Shown in pieces: positions 41,960 through 50,835 of a stretch of DNA of 64,000 nucleotides (within the stretch, counting starts at the first letter, position 1; the number at the start of each line of letters is the position of its first letter). The translations under genes were made by a program, and so were the position numbers. The stretch comes from Anaerosphaera aminiphila DSM 21120 (GTDB lineage Bacteria > Bacillota > Clostridia > Tissierellales > Peptoniphilaceae), in the NCBI RefSeq assembly GCF_900129925.1, contig NZ_FQXI01000012.1, positions 1-64,000 of the forward strand, read 5' to 3'. The notes below the pieces were generated by a model. It did not search any database. It had not been told where the DNA came from and saw only the letters and a program-made list of their open reading frames with translations.

Positions 41960-42155
41960 CAGAAATCTTTGATTTCGTTTTAGGTCCAATGTCAGGTTTT
42001 CCCAAGGCTGAAAGGCTTAGTTGAAAACTGCAACTTCGTTAGCCAAATTAAAAATTTAGACTTCGTTGCATCTGACCTATCATCAATTTATAAAATAAAT
42101 TGGATTAGGTCATGAACGGCAGATTTGGCTAGCGTAACTGTATAATGACTTTCTA
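41951..42155 (+). repeat. Structured repeat array B, full-length unit 1
   Basis: A full unit in the order hairpin I (41953-41986, GACCTA/TAGGTC with GAAATC/GATTTC inside), hairpin II (41996-42028, GTTTTC/GAAAAC), hairpin III (TGCAAC/GTTGCA), hairpin IV (GACCTA/TAGGTC, near 42073-42110) and a conserved tail (ATGAACGGCAGA and so on). It overlaps the stop codon of the MBL gene. Confidence 0.85.
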
Positions 42156-42185
42156 TAATTATTTAAAATAAATTGAATTAGATTT

Positions 42186-42246
42186 CTTGTCATAGATTTT
42201 ATGCAAGAATTCTCCACGAGCATTAGCGAGTGGGTAGAATTTACTG
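42186..42246 (+). repeat. Structured repeat array B, partial unit with variant hairpin II
   Basis: The right half of hairpin I (GTCATAGATTTT) and a complete hairpin II variant at 42208-42241: AATTCT/AGAATT outer, CCAC/GTGG next, then GC/GC. All three stems differ from other copies but still pair, and the tandem GA/GA mismatch between the second and third stems is kept. Confidence 0.75.
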
Positions 42247-42352
42247 CTAATTTACTTTGTAGATTTTATTTAGTTTAGTTAAAGTATTATTTAATATTTA
42301 TTTTTGTTTTTCTCTAAAAATAATTTCAGTACACTTCTTGAGGGAGGGCTTT

Positions 42353-42557
42353 GAGACCTAACCCAATTTATGTAGTAAATTGTAGGTAGGTCCAATGTCA
42401 GGTTTTCCCAAGAGAACGAAGTTCGATTGGTTGAAAACTGCAACTTCGTTAGCCAAATTAAAATTTGGACTTCGTTGCATCTGACCTATCATCAATTTAT
42501 AAAATAAATTGGATTAGGTCATGAACGGCAGACTTGGCTAACATAACTATACAATGA
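42353..42557 (+). repeat. Structured repeat array B, full-length unit 2
   Basis: Hairpin I at 42355-42392 has the usual GACCTA/TAGGTC outer stem, but the inner stem is CAATTTA/TAAATTG instead of GAAATC/GATTTC. Hairpin II is 42402-42438 (GTTTTC/GAAAAC, CCAA/TTGG, GAAC/GTTC), hairpin III 42439-42479 and hairpin IV 42483-42520, followed by the conserved tail. GTCAG (42397-42401) can also pair with CTGAC (42481-42485), closing II and III into a three-way junction. Confidence 0.85.
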
Positions 42558-42585
42558 ATCAGTATAAAATCTATGTGTTTAGACT

Positions 42586-42624
42586 AAAAAACAAAAAACG
42601 ACCAAGTTGGGAGTTCTTGGTCGT
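42586..42624 (-). terminator. Strong terminator of the candidate small RNA
   Basis: A 9-bp perfect stem ACGACCAAG/CTTGGTCGT with a 9-base loop; on the minus strand followed by TTTTTTGTTTTTT. No annotated gene on that strand ends here, because the symporter has its own terminator at 42968-43010. Confidence 0.85.
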
Positions 42625-42777
42625 CTGTTTCCGCTCATTATTTATGTAATGAAGGAAAATAAGATTGGTATAAAATTTTACTCAACTAATCTTAAGGGGG
42701 GTACCTTAGATTAATTAATAATGGGTGTAATATAAAATGCATTACCTTTAGTTAATTGATAGTCAATATCATTAACT
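42586..42777 (-). ncRNA. Candidate Fur-controlled small RNA with C-rich loop
   Basis: A minus-strand unit of about 190 nt without a convincing gene. It starts near 42777, 7 bases after a TTTACA-17-TATACT promoter, runs through a near-consensus Fur box, and ends at a strong terminator: ACGACCAAG/CTTGGTCGT arms (42598-42624) followed by a T-rich tail. A hairpin at 42688-42712 exposes a TACCCC loop next to further Cs, recalling the C-rich pairing loops of FsrA and IsrR, Fur-repressed iron-sparing RNAs. A 16-codon frame (MHFILHPLLINLRYPP) exists, but its ribosome site is poor. No sequence identity to a known RNA is claimed. Confidence 0.5.
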
Positions 42778-42812
42778 GTTATTAGTATAATATACTATTC
42801 AGTAAATGTAAA
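42757..42812 (-). promoter_or_regulatory. Promoter with Fur box for the candidate small RNA
   Basis: On the minus strand: TTTACA (42807-42812), 17 bases, TATACT (42784-42789). The 15-mer TGATAGTCAATATCA at 42757-42771 (plus strand) matches the Fur 7-1-7 consensus TGATAATNATTATCA with two differences and lies at about +6 to +20, where bound repressor would block transcription. Flanking TTAA/TTAA bases extend the symmetry. Confidence 0.6.
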
Positions 42813-42967
42813 GGATATTTTTAAAATAATTTCCACTATTTTTCTATGAATTAATCAAATGAGATTATAGCAATGTTACAGCAGTAAACTTTTTTAAAAT
42901 TTTTTTAAAAAGTCTTATTTTCATTGTGCGTAAACTAAATTAAATACCTTATATATTATTTTAAGAT

Positions 42968-43010
42968 AAAAAATACCTTGTACTAAATGTTTTACACTTA
43001 GTACAAGGTA
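42968..43010 (-). terminator. Terminator of the EBP-glsA-agcS operon
   Basis: TACCTTGTACTAA (42974-42986) and TTAGTACAAGGTA (42998-43010) form a 13-bp perfect stem; on the minus strand followed by TTTTTTA. Confidence 0.92.
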
Positions 43011-43025
43011 TTAAATATTTATTTT

Positions 43026-44447
43026 TTATTTATCCCAACACTCAATTTCATCTTCAAGTCCTTTTAAAGACTCAATATTTGAAACTTTAAATACAGGTTC
43101 TTTCCCTTCTTTTAGTTGTGAGAAGTAATCATAGTAGGTTTCCACTGCAATCTTCCCTAGGGCAAATAGGACAACTAAGTTAATTAGCGCCATTATTCCC
43201 ATAAATACATCTCCCGTATTCCAAACTACTGAGAAATCACCAACACACCCTAAAAATACCATAACTAAAACTAATACTCTGTATACATTTATTGCCGACT
43301 TTCCAAATCCCAAGTGCGCAATATTATTTTCTCCATAGTAGTAGTTCCCTATTACTGACGAGAACGCAAACATAAATATACACACTGTTAAAAACATTTG
43401 AGCCCAGTTGCCAACTTCTGCTGAAAGGGCATTTTGAGTTATTGCAAGTCCTTCTAGTGATGGGTCTGCATATACTCCCTCTCCTGCAAGTATTATAATA
43501 AATGCTGTTGCTGAACAAACTAAAATTGTATCTAAATAAACGCCTAGCGCTTGAATAAGTCCTTGTTTTGCTGGATGAGATACGTCTGCTGTTGCTGATG
43601 CATTAGGTACAGCTCCCATTCCTGCTTCATTTGAAAATAATCCACGTCTTACTCCGTTTAGTATTGCTGCTCCAACTCCTCCACCTACTACTGCTTGAAT
43701 TCCAAAAGCTGATTTAAATATGATTCCAAACATATGTGGAACAAGTGCTATGTTTTTTATTATTATAAATATTGCAAGTGCCATATATGCCACTGCCATA
43801 ACAGGAACTAGTAGAGATGTTACATCTGCAATTCTTCTAACTCCACCAAATATAATAACTGCAACTATTGCTATAAGAACTACACCAACAATTCTTACAT
43901 CTATGTTAAAAGATCCACTAAAAGCTGCTGCTATAGTATTGGCTTGCATTGCATTAAACATAAATCCGTACACTACTGCTACTATTACAGAAAATATAAT
44001 TCCAAGCTTTGGAAGTCCAAGTGCCTTTGTCATATAGTATGCAGGTCCACCTTTAAATGTACCATCTTCATTTTTTTCTTTAAATATCTGTCCAAGGGTG
44101 TTCTCTACAAAAGATGATGCTCCACCTATTAGCGCTGTAATCCACATCCAAAATACAGCTCCAGGACCTCCAATTGCAATCGCTGCTGCAACTCCTACAA
44201 TATTTCCAGTTCCTATGTGAGATGCCGCTGAAATTGTAAATGCCTTAAATGGAGATAGTCCTTTTTTTCCATCTGCTTGTTTTTCTGCAGGTTGAGTTAT
44301 TAATTTTACTGCATGGCCAATATGTGTAAATTGTCCTCCTTTTAATTTTATTGTGTACCACAATCCCAACATTAAAAGTATTGGAATTAAGTAATATGTG
44401 TAGATAAAGTCGTTTAAAAAACTTGTTATTGCCTTAAAGGTTTCCAT
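43026..44447 (-). CDS. Sodium:alanine/glycine/glutamine symporter (AGCS family)
   Basis: A 473-residue Na+-coupled amino acid symporter with about 11 membrane segments. AGCS landmarks: GLSPFKAFTISAASHIGTGN, ITALIGGASSFVENTLGQIF, GGPAYYMTKALG, GLFSNEAGMGAVPNASATAD. It follows a glutaminase gene by 30 bases in an operon headed by a sigma-54 activator, which suggests glutamine as the transported substrate (inference; AGCS members carry Ala, Gly or Gln). AGGAGG precedes the ATG. Confidence 0.93.
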   Translation of the reverse strand: METFKAITSFLNDFIYTYYLIPILLMLGLWYTIKLKGGQFTHIGHAVKLITQPAEKQADGKKGLSPFKAFTISAASHIGTGNIVGVAAAIAIGGPGAVFWMWITALIGGASSFVENTLGQIFKEKNEDGTFKGGPAYYMTKALGLPKLGIIFSVIVAVVYGFMFNAMQANTIAAAFSGSFNIDVRIVGVVLIAIVAVIIFGGVRRIADVTSLLVPVMAVAYMALAIFIIIKNIALVPHMFGIIFKSAFGIQAVVGGGVGAAILNGVRRGLFSNEAGMGAVPNASATADVSHPAKQGLIQALGVYLDTILVCSATAFIIILAGEGVYADPSLEGLAITQNALSAEVGNWAQMFLTVCIFMFAFSSVIGNYYYGENNIAHLGFGKSAINVYRVLVLVMVFLGCVGDFSVVWNTGDVFMGIMALINLVVLFALGKIAVETYYDYFSQLKEGKEPVFKVSNIESLKGLEDEIECWDK

Positions 44448-44477
44448 ATTATCCTCCTATTATAAATATATTTAAAT

Positions 44478-45404
44478 TTAAATAAATATATTTAAGTCCA
44501 AGGTCTTAGAAATTTCAGCCAAGACCTTTTTTCCCCTTATGCTATTTCCCGACTCATCGAGTCTGGGAGAATAAGTGCAAACTCCACACTTTCCCGGAAT
44601 AATTCCAAGAATAGCTCCCCCTACTCCACTTTTTGACGGGAATCCAACTTCTATTAAGTACTTTCCGCTTTCTTCATACATTCCACAAGTTGCCATTAGT
44701 GCAAGTGTTGTCTTTACAACCTCTTTTTCTACTAACTGTACTTTGTTATCTAAAGACCTCCCTCCATTTGCAAGGACTGCTCCAATTGTTGAAAGTTGTC
44801 TTACATTTAACCCTATGGAACAACCTCTTACATATAAATCCAAAATTTCTTCTGCATTCCCTTCAATTATTCCTATACTCTTTAAGTAATAGGCTATTGA
44901 GCGATTTCTATCTGTAGTCCTCATTTCAGACTTATACACTTCTTCTAAAAAAGTAACTTCATCACCATTTGAAAGCTCACTTACTTTTTTCATAACTCTA
45001 TTGAATTTATTAATTACATCACTTCCGCTTATTAGAGATGATGTAGTTATTGCACCTGCATTTAAAAATGGATTTACAACTTTTTCTTCAATTGGAATCA
45101 GGGAATTAAACTTATATTCTGTGGGTTCAGTTCCCACTTTAGAAAATACTTTTTCCGCTCCCACATCTTCTAATGCCATTATTAAATCTATAACTTTAGA
45201 AATACTCTGTATTGAAATTTTAAATTTATCATCACCTAGAGATACAGTCTCTCCCTCTGTAGTTGTAAGAGATACACCAAAATTATCTTGATCTACATTT
45301 GCAAGCTCAGGTATATAAGAAGCTACTTCACCTTCGCATTTTAAATTTTCACTGTTTTTTATAGCTAACTTTAATATTCTCTCTGTTTCTATTAAATCCA
45401 TCAT
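44478..45404 (-). CDS. glsA: Glutaminase
   Basis: A 308-residue glutaminase (beta-lactamase-like fold) releasing ammonia and glutamate. The catalytic SxxK lies in ISIQSISKVIDLIMALEDVG; NPFLNAGAITTSSLI and MRTTDRNRSIAYYLKSIG follow, and the C-terminus has GVGGAILGIIPGKCGVCTYS. All are hallmarks of GlsA. The start overlaps the stop of the upstream activator gene by four bases. With the symporter it forms a glutamine uptake and deamidation unit. Confidence 0.94.
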   Translation of the reverse strand: MMDLIETERILKLAIKNSENLKCEGEVASYIPELANVDQDNFGVSLTTTEGETVSLGDDKFKISIQSISKVIDLIMALEDVGAEKVFSKVGTEPTEYKFNSLIPIEEKVVNPFLNAGAITTSSLISGSDVINKFNRVMKKVSELSNGDEVTFLEEVYKSEMRTTDRNRSIAYYLKSIGIIEGNAEEILDLYVRGCSIGLNVRQLSTIGAVLANGGRSLDNKVQLVEKEVVKTTLALMATCGMYEESGKYLIEVGFPSKSGVGGAILGIIPGKCGVCTYSPRLDESGNSIRGKKVLAEISKTLDLNIFI

Positions 45405-47467
45405 AATATGTCATCCACCAATTCTTTTAATTTAATTATTATTTCACTTTCTTCGCCATTTAACAAGTATTTATGCTCTATTAAATAGTCCATTCCAACA
45501 CTTGTAATAGTATTGCCAATTCTTCCAACATTTATTTCAATTAACTTTGTTTTTTCAAGTTCACTTACTAAATTTCTAACTTCTACTTCTGATATTTTAA
45601 AATACATTTCACTAAATACTCTTTCTAGCGTTCTTCTACCGGGGCTTACATTTATTACTTTAAGCGCATATATTAAAAGTAGTATTAAATATTTTACAAT
45701 TCCGTCCTCAAAGTTTTCCCTACTCTTCAAATATCCGGGAACTGAGCAAAAGTATATTTCCCTTTCAGTCATAACTTCTAAATAACTTAAGAGATTTTTT
45801 AGCTCTCTTACATTCCCTGGCCAGCGATAACTCTTTAAAAAAGTTTCAAATCCAAAACTAAATTTTCTACTTAAGTTATTTGCCACCATAAAGTTATTTA
45901 AAATATATGGTATGTCCTCAGGTCTTTCTCTTAAACTAGGTAAGTCCAATTCAAAGACGTTTAGCCTATACATTAAATCCCTTCGAAATTCTCCACTATC
46001 AACCATTTTATTTATATTTCTATTTGTAGCGGCAACTATTCTGGTGTTAATTTTTATTACCTTGTCGCCACCAACTCTCATAATACTTTGTTCTTCTAAA
46101 GCTCTTAGAAGTCTAGGTTGAAGTTCCATTGGCAAATCGCCTATTTCATCAAGAAAAAGCGTGCCTCCACTTGCCCTTTCAAATAACCCTATCTTTCCAC
46201 CCTTTTTAGCTCCTGTAAAGGAACCTTCTTCATAGCCAAAGAGTTCCGACTCAAGGAGAGTCTTTGAAAGTGTGGAGCAGTTAATTGCAATGAAGGGTTC
46301 TTTTTTTCTATTAGATGCGTTGTGAATTGCACCTGCAAAAAGTTCTTTTCCCGTTCCCGTTTCTCCAAGTATTAGCACAGGATGGTCTGTAGCGGCAAAC
46401 TTCTTCGCCTCGCTTATAGTCTTTTTCATTAAGTTGGACTTCCCGATTATGTCTTCAAAGGTATATTTTGAAAAGTATCCACTTTTTACAATTTTATTTG
46501 ACTTGTTAAACATCTCTACAACGTCAAAATACTCCTTTACTAAAATAATTTTCCCATAGGAATTCCCCTCATAATCTATGTTGCCAACTGATATAAAGCA
46601 CTCTATTCCATTGATATTTGTAAGTTCTTCTCTAACTTCAACTTTTCTAACTAAGGTCTTAAAAGCTTCTTCTTTATTAAATACTTCAAAGAAATTTTTA
46701 TAAGCTATTTCTCTTTCACTTAGTCCGAAAATTTCAGAAAAGGGCTTATTTATAGTGCTTATGTCATAATCTTTATCAAGTATTAAAACTCCTGAATCCA
46801 AATCATTTAAAATATATTCTAACTGTACTTCAGAGATGAGTTTTCTCTCCATTGAGTAGTTTACACCGTACCAATATGTTGGAACTACACTCATCATCTT
46901 TAAAATTATCTCTCTGGATATTTTTTCATCAATATTTAACATGTAAATTATATCCAACGCATTTGAAATATCCAGTATTCTATGGCCTGTAACTATATCT
47001 TTTCCCACTATGTCTCCAAGAAAGTCAAATTTTTCAGGAGCTATGTGAAGTATGTAGTCGTATTTCTTCTTACTTACAACTTTTCCGGGAAAGTAAGGTT
47101 CCATTTGGATATCAGTTTTTCCAAGTTGGTATATAAGCGCCATAGTTTCATTTGCCATAAATTCGTTGTTATTTACCACCAGCACATCACTGTCACGTTC
47201 TATTTTATTTATCTCTCTTAAAACCTTTTTTGGAATTGTCCTCTTCATCATTAGCTGAGATACATTACACTGAATTTTATCTATAAGTAAATTTATAATT
47301 TCAGGGTCTGTGTAAAGTATTAAATCAGTCTCTACAATAGGTAGCACCGGTTCCATTTCCAAATTTCTATAGTCTACTTTTATATTGTCTTTAAAAATTG
47401 AAGTAACTTGATTTTTATAAAATTGAGATGAGTCTTCATCAATTGAAAGAATTGTTATCCTCTTCAT
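45401..47467 (-). CDS. Sigma-54-dependent transcriptional activator with PAS domain
   Basis: A 688-residue enhancer-binding protein. Residues 1-200 hold an N-terminal region of uncertain type, possibly PrpR/receiver-like. A PAS domain spans about 212-320 (VLILDKDYDISTINKPFSEI). The AAA+ domain spans about 338-570 with Walker A GETGTGKE (368-375), GSFTGA (415-420, the sigma-54 contact loop, Ser for the usual Ala), Walker B GGTLFLDEIG (434-443) and YRWPGNVRELKN. The C-terminus is not the usual Fis helix but looks like a winged-helix segment (about 600-680). It probably activates its own operon from the sigma-54 promoter at 47517-47533. Confidence 0.9.
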   Translation of the reverse strand: MKRITILSIDEDSSQFYKNQVTSIFKDNIKVDYRNLEMEPVLPIVETDLILYTDPEIINLLIDKIQCNVSQLMMKRTIPKKVLREINKIERDSDVLVVNNNEFMANETMALIYQLGKTDIQMEPYFPGKVVSKKKYDYILHIAPEKFDFLGDIVGKDIVTGHRILDISNALDIIYMLNIDEKISREIILKMMSVVPTYWYGVNYSMERKLISEVQLEYILNDLDSGVLILDKDYDISTINKPFSEIFGLSEREIAYKNFFEVFNKEEAFKTLVRKVEVREELTNINGIECFISVGNIDYEGNSYGKIILVKEYFDVVEMFNKSNKIVKSGYFSKYTFEDIIGKSNLMKKTISEAKKFAATDHPVLILGETGTGKELFAGAIHNASNRKKEPFIAINCSTLSKTLLESELFGYEEGSFTGAKKGGKIGLFERASGGTLFLDEIGDLPMELQPRLLRALEEQSIMRVGGDKVIKINTRIVAATNRNINKMVDSGEFRRDLMYRLNVFELDLPSLRERPEDIPYILNNFMVANNLSRKFSFGFETFLKSYRWPGNVRELKNLLSYLEVMTEREIYFCSVPGYLKSRENFEDGIVKYLILLLIYALKVINVSPGRRTLERVFSEMYFKISEVEVRNLVSELEKTKLIEINVGRIGNTITSVGMDYLIEHKYLLNGEESEIIIKLKELVDDIL

Positions 47468-47516
47468 AATCCCTCCTCTATATTAAAGTGAGTTCTCCAA
47501 CTCAACTTAAATATAA

Positions 47517-47533
47517 TGCAATAACTGTGCCAA
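47517..47533 (-). promoter_or_regulatory. Sigma-54 promoter of the activator-glsA-symporter operon
   Basis: On the minus strand TTGGCAC, 5 bases (AGTTA), TTGCA: a perfect -24/-12 match. It lies about 50 bases before the activator start codon. An inverted repeat (AACTTTT/AAAAGTT, about 47532-47556) directly upstream could be an activator site, though it is unusually close. Confidence 0.82.
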
Positions 47534-47657
47534 CTTTTTTATTATGCATAAAAGTTGCAATCGCTTAGTTTTTTCTCTTAAATTAACTTCTACTTTCTCC
47601 CTTAATGGGATTATTTAAATTATATCACATTATTAATCCCATTAAAGTTGTGCCATA

Positions 47658-47687
47658 TAAAAAAATGCCTCCAAAATAGAAGGCATC
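47658..47687 (-). terminator. Terminator of glpK
   Basis: ATGCCTCC and GAAGGCAT arms (one mismatch) around AAAATA; on the minus strand followed by TTTTTT. Confidence 0.8.
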
Positions 47688-47698
47688 TTTAATTTATT

Positions 47699-49189
47699 TT
47701 ACTTTGCCCAACCCTCGGCACATTCTACTGCTCTATGCCATCTATTTAACTTTTCAATTCTCACTTCTTCAGCCATTTCAGGCTCAAATACTCTATCCAC
47801 CTGAGAGTTCTTTTCTATTTCTTCAATATCTTTCCAATATCCAACAGCAAGTCCTGCCAAATACGCTGCACCTAGAGCAGTAGTTTCCACACATTTCGGC
47901 CTAATTACCACTGTATTTATTATGTCAGACTGAAATTTCATTAAGAAGTTATTTTCACTTGCCCCTCCATCTACTTTTAACTTTTTGAGTTTTAAGTTGG
48001 AGTCTTCTTCCATTGCACTTAGTACATCGTAGGACAAGTAGGCTATTGACTCAAGTGTCGCTCTTATAATGTGATATTTATTTACACCTCTTGTTATTCC
48101 AACTATCGCTCCCCTTGCATATTGATCCCAGTAAGGAGCACCCAGTCCTGTAAATGCCGGCACTACATAGCAGTCATTTGTATCTTCTACTTTTAATGCC
48201 ATATATTCGGAGTCCTCTGCAGAATCTATTAATTTGAGTTCATCTCTCATCCACTGAATTGCCGAGCCGGCAACAAAAATCGAACCTTCAAGTGCATAGT
48301 TTACTTTCCCGTCTATGCCCCAAGCAATCGTAGTTACAAGCCCATTTTTACTAAATACAGGTTTTTCACCGGTATTCATTAATAAAAATGCACCTGTACC
48401 ATAGGTATTTTTTGCCTCCGACTTTTCATAGCAACCCTGACCAAAGAGAGCCGCTTGTTGATCTCCTATAGCAGATGCAACGGGAACTTCTCCTCCCAAG
48501 TACTTTGATGAACTAACTGCATATACTTCACTTGAAGATACTACCTTTGGAAGTAAATTCTCTGGGATATCTAGAAGTTTTAATATGTCTTCATCCCACT
48601 TTAAAGTATTTATATTAAAGAGCATAGTTCTGGATGCATTAGAGTAGTCTGTTACATGAACTTTTCCATCTGTCAATTTCCATATTAGCCAAGTATCTAT
48701 AGTTCCAAATAGAAGTTCGCCATTTTCTGCTTTCTGTCTTGCTCCTTCAACATTGTCAAGTATCCACTTTATCTTTGTAGCTGAAAAATAAGCATCTATT
48801 ACAAGTCCGGTTTTTTCTCTTATAGTATCTACATAACCCTCTGCTTTTAATTGGTCGCAATACTCAGAGGTCCTTCTACACTGCCAAACTATTGCATTAT
48901 AAATCGGATCTCCTGTTAATTTATCCCATATAATAGTAGTTTCTCTTTGATTGGCAACTCCTATTGCAGCTATATCATCGGCCACTGCATCTATTTTAGT
49001 CATGGCCTCTACTGCTGTACCTATTTGAGTTGACCAAATTTCATTGCCATCATGTTCTACCCATCCGGGTTTTGGAAAGTACTGAGTGAATTCTTTTTGT
49101 GCAACTGAAATAATATTGCCCTCTCTGTCAAACAAAATTGTTCTACTACTAGTTGTTCCGGCATCAAAAGCCATTATGTATTTTTTCAA
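47699..49189 (-). CDS. glpK: Glycerol kinase
   Basis: A 496-residue FGGY kinase forming glycerol-3-phosphate. Landmarks: [84 protein letters not shown], and [20 protein letters not shown]. The sequence is full length. It stands alone; glpF and glpD are not next to it. Its product could supply membrane lipid synthesis or glycolysis. Confidence 0.97.
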   Translation of the reverse strand: MKKYIMAFDAGTTSSRTILFDREGNIISVAQKEFTQYFPKPGWVEHDGNEIWSTQIGTAVEAMTKIDAVADDIAAIGVANQRETTIIWDKLTGDPIYNAIVWQCRRTSEYCDQLKAEGYVDTIREKTGLVIDAYFSATKIKWILDNVEGARQKAENGELLFGTIDTWLIWKLTDGKVHVTDYSNASRTMLFNINTLKWDEDILKLLDIPENLLPKVVSSSEVYAVSSSKYLGGEVPVASAIGDQQAALFGQGCYEKSEAKNTYGTGAFLLMNTGEKPVFSKNGLVTTIAWGIDGKVNYALEGSIFVAGSAIQWMRDELKLIDSAEDSEYMALKVEDTNDCYVVPAFTGLGAPYWDQYARGAIVGITRGVNKYHIIRATLESIAYLSYDVLSAMEEDSNLKLKKLKVDGGASENNFLMKFQSDIINTVVIRPKCVETTALGAAYLAGLAVGYWKDIEEIEKNSQVDRVFEPEMAEEVRIEKLNRWHRAVECAEGWAK

Positions 49190-49242
49190 TTTATATACCT
49201 CACTTTAATATCTCTTACAATAAGTATATTATTACGGCAATA

Positions 49243-49276
49243 AAAAAGAAAGGCTTGATTAACAATAATCAAACCT
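49243..49276 (-). terminator. Probable terminator of lysC
   Basis: AGGCTTGATTA (49251-49261) and TAATCAAACCT (49266-49276) with one mismatch; on the minus strand followed by TTCTTTTTT. About 95 bases past the lysC stop. Confidence 0.7.
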
Positions 49277-49370
49277 CTCTATAAATACTATTAGTTAAAT
49301 GCAGGAACTACTAAATTTAATCTTATCCTTTAAATAAATGTAAAACTTAAATTAATTAAAACTAATAATA

Positions 49371-50687
49371 TTATCCTAAAAATGCATTGTATATACTTTT
49401 TATTGCTTTTTCGTAGTCTTTTTCACTTACGCCCACAATTATGTTTAATTCACTTGAACCTTGAATTATCATTCTAATATTTACACCCGCATCAGCCAAA
49501 GCTTTAAATAACTTCGCTGAAACTCCTATATGTTTTCTCATTCCTCTGCCTACCACAGTTATAAGGGCTATGCCAGATTCAATAGTTATCTTATCCGGAT
49601 GGCAGAAAGTCTTTATTTCACCAATTAATGTATCTTGAATACCCGCTAAATATTTATCAGACACAATTAGAGAAATAGAATCTATAGAAGTTGGCATGTG
49701 CTCAAGCGTAATTCCATTTACCTCTAATACACTCATAAGTTTTCTGTGAAAACTTCTATCTGCATTCATCTGCACTTTTTCAATATTTATTACAGAGAAG
49801 TGTTTTTTTCCTGTAACTCCTGTTATTTCTCCACTTGGCACTTCATCAGCACTAGGTAATATTAAAGTGCCTTGGTCATCCGGTTTAAATGTATTTTTAA
49901 TTTCTATTGGAATACCTGCAGCTGTAACCGGAATTATAGCCTCTTCATGTAGTACAGAAGCTCCCGCATAGGACAATTCCCTTAATTCTCTATAAGTAAT
50001 TACCTTTATTTCCTTTGCATCTTTTACTATTCTTGGGTCAGCTGATAAAAACCCTGACACATCTGTCCAATTTTCATATAAATCCGTCTTTACGCCTCTT
50101 GAGATTATTGAGCCTGTCAAATCTCCTCCGCCTCTTGAAAATGTCTTTATATTTCCAGCTGAATTTTGTCCATAAAAGCCCGGTATTACTGCTGATTTAT
50201 GTTCTTTTGCCATTTTACCTATGGCCTTATAAGAACGTTCTTCATCAAATTGACCCTCTTTGTCAAAAAATATTAAATCTTTTGCGTCAACAAAGTCATA
50301 CTCTAAAAGTTCAGCTAAAATAATTGCGTTTAAATATTCTCCCCTACTGGCTATATAATCTTTGCTCTTTAAATTTACAAAGTCAGCTCTAATTTGGTCA
50401 AAGTGTTTTTCCAAGTCAATCTCAAGCCCACACCCCGTTGCAATTTCTCTATATTTATCAAATACTTTTTCCAGCGTATCTGAAAAAGTAATGTTGTGAT
50501 TTGCTAAATCATAACTTAAATACAGTAAATCTGTAACTTTCGTGTCGTCACTATTGGACTTTCCCGGCGCAGATGCAACTACGTACCTTCTCTGCTCTTC
50601 ATTTGACTTAATAATATCTCTTACTTTTAAGAAGTGTTTACTATTGGCAAGAGATGTCCCACCAAATTTTGAAACTATAACTTTCAT
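49371..50687 (-). CDS. lysC: Aspartate kinase
   Basis: A 438-residue aspartokinase, first step of the aspartate-family pathway. The start is the ATG at 50687 (MKVIVSKFGGTSLANSKHFL) after GGAGGGA; an upstream start adds 18 unrelated residues. The kinase domain (about 1-290) has KFGGTS, RGEYLNAIILAELL, and TFSRGGGDLTGSIISRG; two ACT domains follow (about 310-438: IEKVQMNADRSFHRKLMSVL and ITVVGRGMRKHIGVSAKLFK). No lysine riboswitch is visible upstream; a GntR regulator is divergently encoded. Confidence 0.94.
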   Translation of the reverse strand: MKVIVSKFGGTSLANSKHFLKVRDIIKSNEEQRRYVVASAPGKSNSDDTKVTDLLYLSYDLANHNITFSDTLEKVFDKYREIATGCGLEIDLEKHFDQIRADFVNLKSKDYIASRGEYLNAIILAELLEYDFVDAKDLIFFDKEGQFDEERSYKAIGKMAKEHKSAVIPGFYGQNSAGNIKTFSRGGGDLTGSIISRGVKTDLYENWTDVSGFLSADPRIVKDAKEIKVITYRELRELSYAGASVLHEEAIIPVTAAGIPIEIKNTFKPDDQGTLILPSADEVPSGEITGVTGKKHFSVINIEKVQMNADRSFHRKLMSVLEVNGITLEHMPTSIDSISLIVSDKYLAGIQDTLIGEIKTFCHPDKITIESGIALITVVGRGMRKHIGVSAKLFKALADAGVNIRMIIQGSSELNIIVGVSEKDYEKAIKSIYNAFLG

Positions 50688-50835
50688 TTTATCCCTCCAA
50701 CATCTTTCCACTATTCTACACATCTTTAAGCACAAGGTCAATATTATAAATATAAAATTGCTATCTTAAAAAATCTAGTTTATTATATAGTAGTAGGATT
50801 GAATTAATAGAAGAAATATTTAGAGGTGATTTATT

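Noticed and set aside
42690-42742. 16-codon peptide gene in the candidate small RNA
   Set aside because: The AAAGG ribosome site is only a few bases from the ATG and the peptide has no recognisable character; kept only as an alternative.
50688-50835. Lysine riboswitch upstream of lysC
   Set aside because: The divergent gap is about 150 bases, AT-rich, with no lysine aptamer elements recognisable and no attenuator hairpin.
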